From assembly GCA_014218215.1 (NCBI GenBank), contig CP043652.1, forward strand, positions 496,001 through 560,000: DNA of 64,000 nt, read 5' to 3'. This DNA is from Geodermatophilaceae bacterium NBWT11 (GTDB taxonomy: Bacteria; Actinomycetota; Actinomycetes; Mycobacteriales; Geodermatophilaceae). Of this stretch, positions 60,131-64,000 are shown piece after piece. Made by a program: the position numbers and the translations under genes. The notes under the pieces were generated by a model that searched no databases, was not told where the DNA came from, and was given only the letters and a program-made list of their open reading frames with translations. How positions within the stretch are numbered: the stretch's first letter is position 1; each line of letters begins with the position of its first letter.

Positions 60131-61348
60131 TCAGCCGCAGAGGCGGGCCAGCACGATCTCGGTGCCGTCGGGGCGGAACGTGCGCCATCGACGCCCGGGT
60201 GGTGCTCCGTCGTCGCGCTCCACCCGGAACCCGTGGTGCACCTTCGTGTGGTGCCGTTCGCACAGCAGCGCCGAGTTCTCCACGCTCGTGTCTCCACCGT
60301 CGCGGAGCCACTCGAGCAGGTGGTGGACGTCGCACCAGTGCGTGGGGGCGTGACAGCCGGCGAAGACGCAGTGCCCGTCCCTGGCTTCGACGGCCTTGCG
60401 GATGTGCGGGGGGACGACCCGCTTGGTGCGGCCGACGTCCAGGGGGAGCCCGTCGGGGCCCATGACGATGCGGGTGACCGCGGAGTCGCAGGCGATCCAG
60501 CGGGCCCTGGCCGCGCTGATGGTGGCGCCGAAGCCGGTGGTGGCGGTGTCGTGGCCGGTGCTCGGGTCCACCAGGTCCTGGAGGTCGATGGTGACCGCGA
60601 CCTGGGGCTTGACCGTGCGCAGGAACGGGGCGCTCCCAGCGGCCAGGGTGTTGTCGGCCCACTGCACCAACGCGTCAGCCTGCTGCTGGGCCCTGTTCCG
60701 CATGTCCCCCAGGGGCCGGTCGGCCTGGACCATCGACTCGATCACCGCCTGCACCTTCTCGAACCCCACGGCGTCGAGGTCGAAGCGGCCCGACCCTGAC
60801 CCGTTGGCGTGCCGGGTCATCGTGAACCGGCGCTCCTCCGTGGGGTCCGGCTCGGGACCGTCGGGGTCCAGCGCGTTGCGGAAGGCGCTCACCGCGGTCG
60901 CCAGCTTCGCGTGCGGCAGCGTCCGAGCGACCTCGGTCCACGCCTCGTCGAAGACGTCGAGGTCGACGTCCTGCTCGGCGGCCGCAGCGATGTCACACGG
61001 CCGCAGCGCGTCGGCGACCACCCCGACCTGGGCGGCGGTGACCGCGCCCTCGGCGAACGCGGCCTCCAGCCGCGGCAGGTGCTCCAGCACCCGACCGGTC
61101 TTCACCACCGCAGCGGCTGCTCCGCCCGAGAAGTGGTGGTGCCCGCGCAGGTGGGACTGCATCGTCCTCAGCCCGTCGTGCTCGGCAGCACCGACCACGT
61201 CGGCGTGCCGCACGGTGCGAGTCAGCTCCGCGCTCAGCCGGTTGATCGACTGCACCAGCTCCGCCGTCCGGTCCAGCAGCTGGCCGTCCACCAACCCGTG
61301 CAGGTCGTCGGCCGCGAGGGCGTCGACAGCTGAACGCAGTTCGCTCAC
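60131..61348 (-). CDS. DUF222/HNH endonuclease-motif protein (13E12 family)
   Basis: 405 residues. A long helical DUF222 region (about 1-290) is followed by an HNH nuclease-like module: HCVFAGCHAPTHWCDVHHL (zinc Cys pair and first His) and ENSALLCERHHTKVHHG (Asn and last His). This is the REP13E12-type family, repeated in mycobacteria; some mycobacterial members are reported to be LexA-regulated. Here a near-consensus SOS box lies just upstream (61366-61381), so DNA-damage induction is likely. Its enzymatic role is not established. It starts at a GTG. Confidence 0.92.
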   Translation of the reverse strand: MSELRSAVDALAADDLHGLVDGQLLDRTAELVQSINRLSAELTRTVRHADVVGAAEHDGLRTMQSHLRGHHHFSGGAAAAVVKTGRVLEHLPRLEAAFAEGAVTAAQVGVVADALRPCDIAAAAEQDVDLDVFDEAWTEVARTLPHAKLATAVSAFRNALDPDGPEPDPTEERRFTMTRHANGSGSGRFDLDAVGFEKVQAVIESMVQADRPLGDMRNRAQQQADALVQWADNTLAAGSAPFLRTVKPQVAVTIDLQDLVDPSTGHDTATTGFGATISAARARWIACDSAVTRIVMGPDGLPLDVGRTKRVVPPHIRKAVEARDGHCVFAGCHAPTHWCDVHHLLEWLRDGGDTSVENSALLCERHHTKVHHGFRVERDDGAPPGRRWRTFRPDGTEIVLARLCG

Positions 61349-61365
61349 AGCACCCCCCAGGACGT

Positions 61366-61410
61366 TCGATCAGGTGTTCGAAGTTTACCGCGGCGGCGAC
61401 TGTCCGACAA
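61366..61410 (-). promoter_or_regulatory. SOS promoter: -35, -10 and LexA box
   Basis: On the minus strand: -35 TTGTCG (61405-61410), a 17-base spacer, -10 TAAACT (61382-61387), and directly after it TCGAAC-ACCT-GATCGA (61366-61381). That last element matches the actinobacterial SOS consensus TCGAAC-N4-GTTCGA at 11 of 12 defined bases. LexA bound there would cover the transcription start. The start codon of the DUF222-HNH gene is 18 bases downstream. Confidence 0.8.
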
Positions 61411-61424
61411 CCCGAAAGCGCAGC

Positions 61425-62612
61425 TCAGAGCACCAGTTCGCCGTCCCGCACGACCGTCCGCCCGCCGGCCAGCACCAGCGACCGACGAGGCGCTCGGACC
61501 AGGGCGTCGGGGACGTTCTCGGCGTCCAGCAGCACCACGTCGGCCCGTGCACCGGGGACCAGGTCGTGGACGTCCCGGTGCACGAACCGGGCACCGCCCG
61601 ACGTGGCGAGCTCGACGGCGGCGGTGAGGTCGCCGTCGGTGCGCAAGCCGTGCAGCCGGGCGAAGTCCAGCGCCACGCGCAGCAGGTCGCCGTCCCCGAA
61701 CGGGGACCAGAGGTCGCGGATGCCGTCGGTGCCCAGCCCGAGACCGACCCCGCGCGGCCGCATCCCCGCCCAGGGCAGCGGGGCCGAGCGGACCGGCGCC
61801 ACCGTCGTCCACGCGACGTCCAGCTCGGCGAGCTCGTCCAGCAGCCGCTCCTGGCGGGCGGTCGGCAGCTCCCCGAGGGCGAACCCGTGCGAGACCGTGA
61901 CCCGCCCCTGCAGGCCGGCGTGCCGGACGCGGTCGAGCAGCAGGTCGTAGGTGAAGCCGCCGAGCTCGCCGCCGTCGTGCACGTGCAGGTCCAGCCCCAC
62001 ACCGCGCCGGACGGCGATGTCGACCAGACCGTCGAGCTGGGCGACCGGGTCACGGTCGATGGACGCCGGGTCGAGCCCGCCGATGCTGGCGACGCCGTCC
62101 GCAGCGGCCCGGTCCAGGAGCTCCAGCACCCCGGGACGACGCACGACGCCGTCCTGGGGGAAGGCCACGAGCTCCACCTCGACGGCCCCGTCGAGCGCGG
62201 CCGCAGCCTCCCGGACCACCTCGATGCCGCGCAGTCCGACACCGAGGTCGACGTCGACGTGGGTGCGGACGGCCGTGGTGCCGTGCCGCAGCAGCTCGCG
62301 CAGCACCGCGACGGTCGAGTCCACGCTCGGGATGCCCAGCGCGTCGCGCTCGGCCCGCTCGTGGGCGATCCGACCCTGGGTCGTCGCCTCGCCGCCGTAG
62401 GAGACCCAGGGTCGTCCCCACCAGCTCTTGTCGACGTGGGCGTGTGCGTTGACGAAGCCGGGCAGGGCGAGCAGCCCGGCGCCGTCGATGCGGTCGTCGG
62501 CCTGCGCGCCGCTGCCGGCCGGGACGACGGCCTCGATGCGGCCGTCGGTGACCAGCAGGTCGACCGGGGCGGCTCCCCAGGGACGGACGTCGGACAGGAC
62601 CAGGTCGGTCAC
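61425..62612 (-). CDS. Amidohydrolase (cytosine-deaminase-like)
   Basis: 395 residues from the GTG at 62612. The metal-binding motif FVNAHAHVDKSWWG follows the N-terminal composite domain, and later come RTHVDVDLGVG, LHVHDGGE, VSHGFALG and GLGTDGIRDLW (catalytic Asp). The set matches the cytosine deaminase/atrazine chlorohydrolase subgroup: it hydrolyses an amino or halo group on a ring. The N-terminus VTDLVLSDVRPWG is typical. It starts 5 bases after the DsbA-like gene, so the two form an operon. Confidence 0.88.
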   Translation of the reverse strand: MTDLVLSDVRPWGAAPVDLLVTDGRIEAVVPAGSGAQADDRIDGAGLLALPGFVNAHAHVDKSWWGRPWVSYGGEATTQGRIAHERAERDALGIPSVDSTVAVLRELLRHGTTAVRTHVDVDLGVGLRGIEVVREAAAALDGAVEVELVAFPQDGVVRRPGVLELLDRAAADGVASIGGLDPASIDRDPVAQLDGLVDIAVRRGVGLDLHVHDGGELGGFTYDLLLDRVRHAGLQGRVTVSHGFALGELPTARQERLLDELAELDVAWTTVAPVRSAPLPWAGMRPRGVGLGLGTDGIRDLWSPFGDGDLLRVALDFARLHGLRTDGDLTAAVELATSGGARFVHRDVHDLVPGARADVVLLDAENVPDALVRAPRRSLVLAGGRTVVRDGELVL

Positions 62613-62617
62613 CGCGC

Positions 62618-63340
62618 TCAGCGCTTCTGCCGGCGGCTGCCGCCGTGCCAGTCCTCGGTCGCGCCGACCTCGCCGGGCTCCACGCCGAAGCTGCGCAGCT
62701 GGGGGCGCTCGCGCAGGCTCCGCTTGAGCTCGGTGAAGCCGCCGAAGGACGCCAGCCCGATGACGTGGTCCCAGAGCGCCACGGCGTCCTCGGGGTCGGG
62801 CAGTCGGCTGATCACCGGGCCGAAGAAGGCGAGCCCCTCGGGCGGGCGGAACTGCAGGATCGGCGTGCCGACGTCCTTGCCGGTCAGGGCGAGCGCCTCG
62901 TCGGTCTCGGCCTGGATGCGCGCGTCGAGGGAGGTGTCCTCGAGGGCGTCGGCGAGTGCGGCGTCCCAGCCGAGTCCCTCCAGCACGGGGACGACGAAGT
63001 CCGTCGTACCGCGCCGGTCGTGGCCGGGGGTCCCGCCCTCGACCGGGGCTGCGTCGTGGATGCCGTGGCCGAGTGCGGTGTAGAGACGGCCGACAGCGTC
63101 GTCCCCGTGTTCGTCGCGGACCCGGGCGGCCACCCGCAGCAGCCGCAGGCCGGCGGTGTGGCCTGCCTCGTACTCCGGCGGGAAGTGGGCGTCGTAGTCG
63201 ACGTGGGCGTTGAGCAGCCGCAGGGAGATGAAGCGCCACTCGACCTCGTACTCCCGCTGCCGGGCCACCTCCTCCACCCACCGGCTGGTCAGCCAGGCGA
63301 AGGGACAGACCGGGTCGAACCAGAAGCGCAGATCAGCCAT
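62618..63340 (-). CDS. DsbA-family oxidoreductase, Rv2466c-like, with CPFA site
   Basis: 240 residues. The thioredoxin fold with helical insertion resembles the mycothiol-dependent reductase Rv2466c: RFWFDPVCPFAWLTSRWVEE, WRFISLRLLNAHVDYD, VGTPILQFRPPEGLAFFGPV. The site is CPFA (C12), so the second cysteine of the usual CPWC is absent and only a monothiol mechanism is possible, consistent with mycothiol use. It is first of a two-gene operon with the amidohydrolase. Confidence 0.85.
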   Translation of the reverse strand: MADLRFWFDPVCPFAWLTSRWVEEVARQREYEVEWRFISLRLLNAHVDYDAHFPPEYEAGHTAGLRLLRVAARVRDEHGDDAVGRLYTALGHGIHDAAPVEGGTPGHDRRGTTDFVVPVLEGLGWDAALADALEDTSLDARIQAETDEALALTGKDVGTPILQFRPPEGLAFFGPVISRLPDPEDAVALWDHVIGLASFGGFTELKRSLRERPQLRSFGVEPGEVGATEDWHGGSRRQKR

Positions 63341-63504
63341 GGCCCGAGTCTGCCCGCCCTCCCTCGTACGGGGGGCTCACGGATCGTCACCGTCCGTTCC
63401 CGCATCTCCATCCCATCGGGCGACGCGCTTCACCGGGCCCCGGACGGCATCGTCTCGTTCTACTAGGTGTAGTCGTCAGATGACCGTGAGTGGAGGTGTG
63501 CCCG

Positions 63505-64000
63505 ATGTCCGTATCCCGACGTGGGGTCCGCCTCTCCCGGTTCGCCGGGCGCGCGCTCACCGTGGCCGGCCTGGGTGCCGGGCTGTGGCTGGCCGGTCAG
63601 GCGACCGCGTCGGCGCAGGCCGAGCAGCCCTCGCTGCTGTCGAGCGTGACCGCCCCGGTCGCCGACGTGGTGACGGCGGTGACCACCCCGGTGGCCCCGG
63701 TCGTCTCCCAGGTCGCCGCGCCGGTAGCTACTCCCGTCGCCCAGGTCGTCGCCCCGGTGGCCCAGGTCGTGGCGCCCGTCGTGGCCCCGGTCGTGCAGGT
63801 CGCCGCGCCCGTGGTGGCGCCGGTCGTGCAGGTCGCGGCACCCGTCGTGCAGGCCGTCGCCCCCGTGGTGGCACCCGTCGTCGAAGTCGCCGCCCCGGTG
63901 GTGGACCCGCTGGTGGAGAGCCTGTCGCCGGTCACGGACGCTCTCGCGCCGGTGACCGACGTGATCGCTCCGGTCGTCACTCCCCTGGCTCCCGTGACGG
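63505..64000 (+). CDS. Secreted Ala-Pro-Val repeat protein (5' part)
   Basis: The gene runs off the window after 165 codons. The ATG at 63505 follows GGAGG (63492-63496). A basic N-terminus and hydrophobic segment (VAGLGAGLWLAGQATASAQA) form a signal peptide with cleavage near ASAQA. From about residue 55 on, the chain is a low-complexity repeat in which APV recurs every 4 to 8 residues (APVVAPVVQVAAPVV). It is probably an extended cell-wall-spanning rod. No domain is recognised yet; the C-terminus may carry an anchor. Confidence 0.75.
   Translation, partial: MSVSRRGVRLSRFAGRALTVAGLGAGLWLAGQATASAQAEQPSLLSSVTAPVADVVTAVTTPVAPVVSQVAAPVATPVAQVVAPVAQVVAPVVAPVVQVAAPVVAPVVQVAAPVVQAVAPVVAPVVEVAAPVVDPLVESLSPVTDALAPVTDVIAPVVTPLAPVT

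Overview
The window is a very GC-rich chromosome segment with frequent GTG starts, many 4-base ATGA/GTGA gene overlaps and short intergenic gaps. Gene content points to a mycolate-free actinobacterium, probably Geodermatophilaceae (Modestobacter/Blastococcus/Geodermatophilus type). The supporting genes are a DUF222-HNH endonuclease, DUF1206 membrane proteins, an LAxTG surface anchor, an Rv2466c-like DsbA protein and a glutathionyl-hydroquinone-reductase-type enzyme expected to use mycothiol. The family name is an inference from gene content. No rRNA, tRNA, CRISPR array, prophage or replication origin was seen.

Layout. 1-2.5 kb: the end of a TetR regulator, an IS30-family element (193-1421) inserted at the dyad centre of a 51-bp palindrome, an Ltp-domain membrane protein, and an intact copy of the same palindrome (2426-2476). 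2.5-7.6 kb (minus strand): a probable operon of a ThDP enzyme, a frameshifted cytochrome P450 and a two-subunit acyl-CoA dehydrogenase. 7.6-11.6 kb (plus strand): EthD-like protein, formate/nitrite channel, unknown protein, short-chain dehydrogenase and quinone reductase. 11.7-14.6 kb: a frameshifted LAxTG-anchored phytase-like protein and a Gly/Ser-rich membrane protein. 14.6-20.9 kb: two divergent APC permeases, an IclR regulator, a copper amine oxidase and a small His-containing membrane protein, together an amine uptake and oxidation locus. 20.9-27 kb: a tiny zinc ribbon, two beta-propeller-like lipoproteins, SseB-like and DUF3892-like proteins, and a tandem DUF1206 pair. 27-34 kb (minus strand): a Liv-type ABC importer operon carrying an acyl-CoA ligase between livG and livH.

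34-40.5 kb: alpha/beta hydrolase, STAS protein, MetE-C-like methyltransferase, then an aldehyde dehydrogenase/GMC oxidoreductase pair closed by a 94-bp inverted repeat. 40.5-48 kb: a divergent acyl-CoA catabolic cluster (two crotonases, acyl-CoA dehydrogenase, NTF2-like protein, CoA ligase, double-HTH TetR protein, SDR). Its central divergent promoter region carries a repeated 10-mer. 48-53.7 kb: LysR/SDR pair, a 100-bp inverted repeat, two MFS transporters and a GlxA-type regulator. 53.7-60 kb: DEAD-box helicase, DoxX-like protein, NDH-2, a monooxygenase/cupin pair behind a perfect 16-bp palindrome, SDR and a DUF6578-like protein. 60-64 kb: the DUF222-HNH gene behind a near-consensus LexA box, an amidohydrolase, the DsbA-like protein, and the start of a secreted Ala-Pro-Val repeat protein that runs off the end.

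Most of the genes serve heterotrophic catabolism of amines, acyl-CoA esters, alcohols and aldehydes, with local regulators. The most distinctive features are non-coding: long inverted repeats at gene 3' ends, an IS30 insertion targeted to one of them, and short palindromes in divergent promoters.
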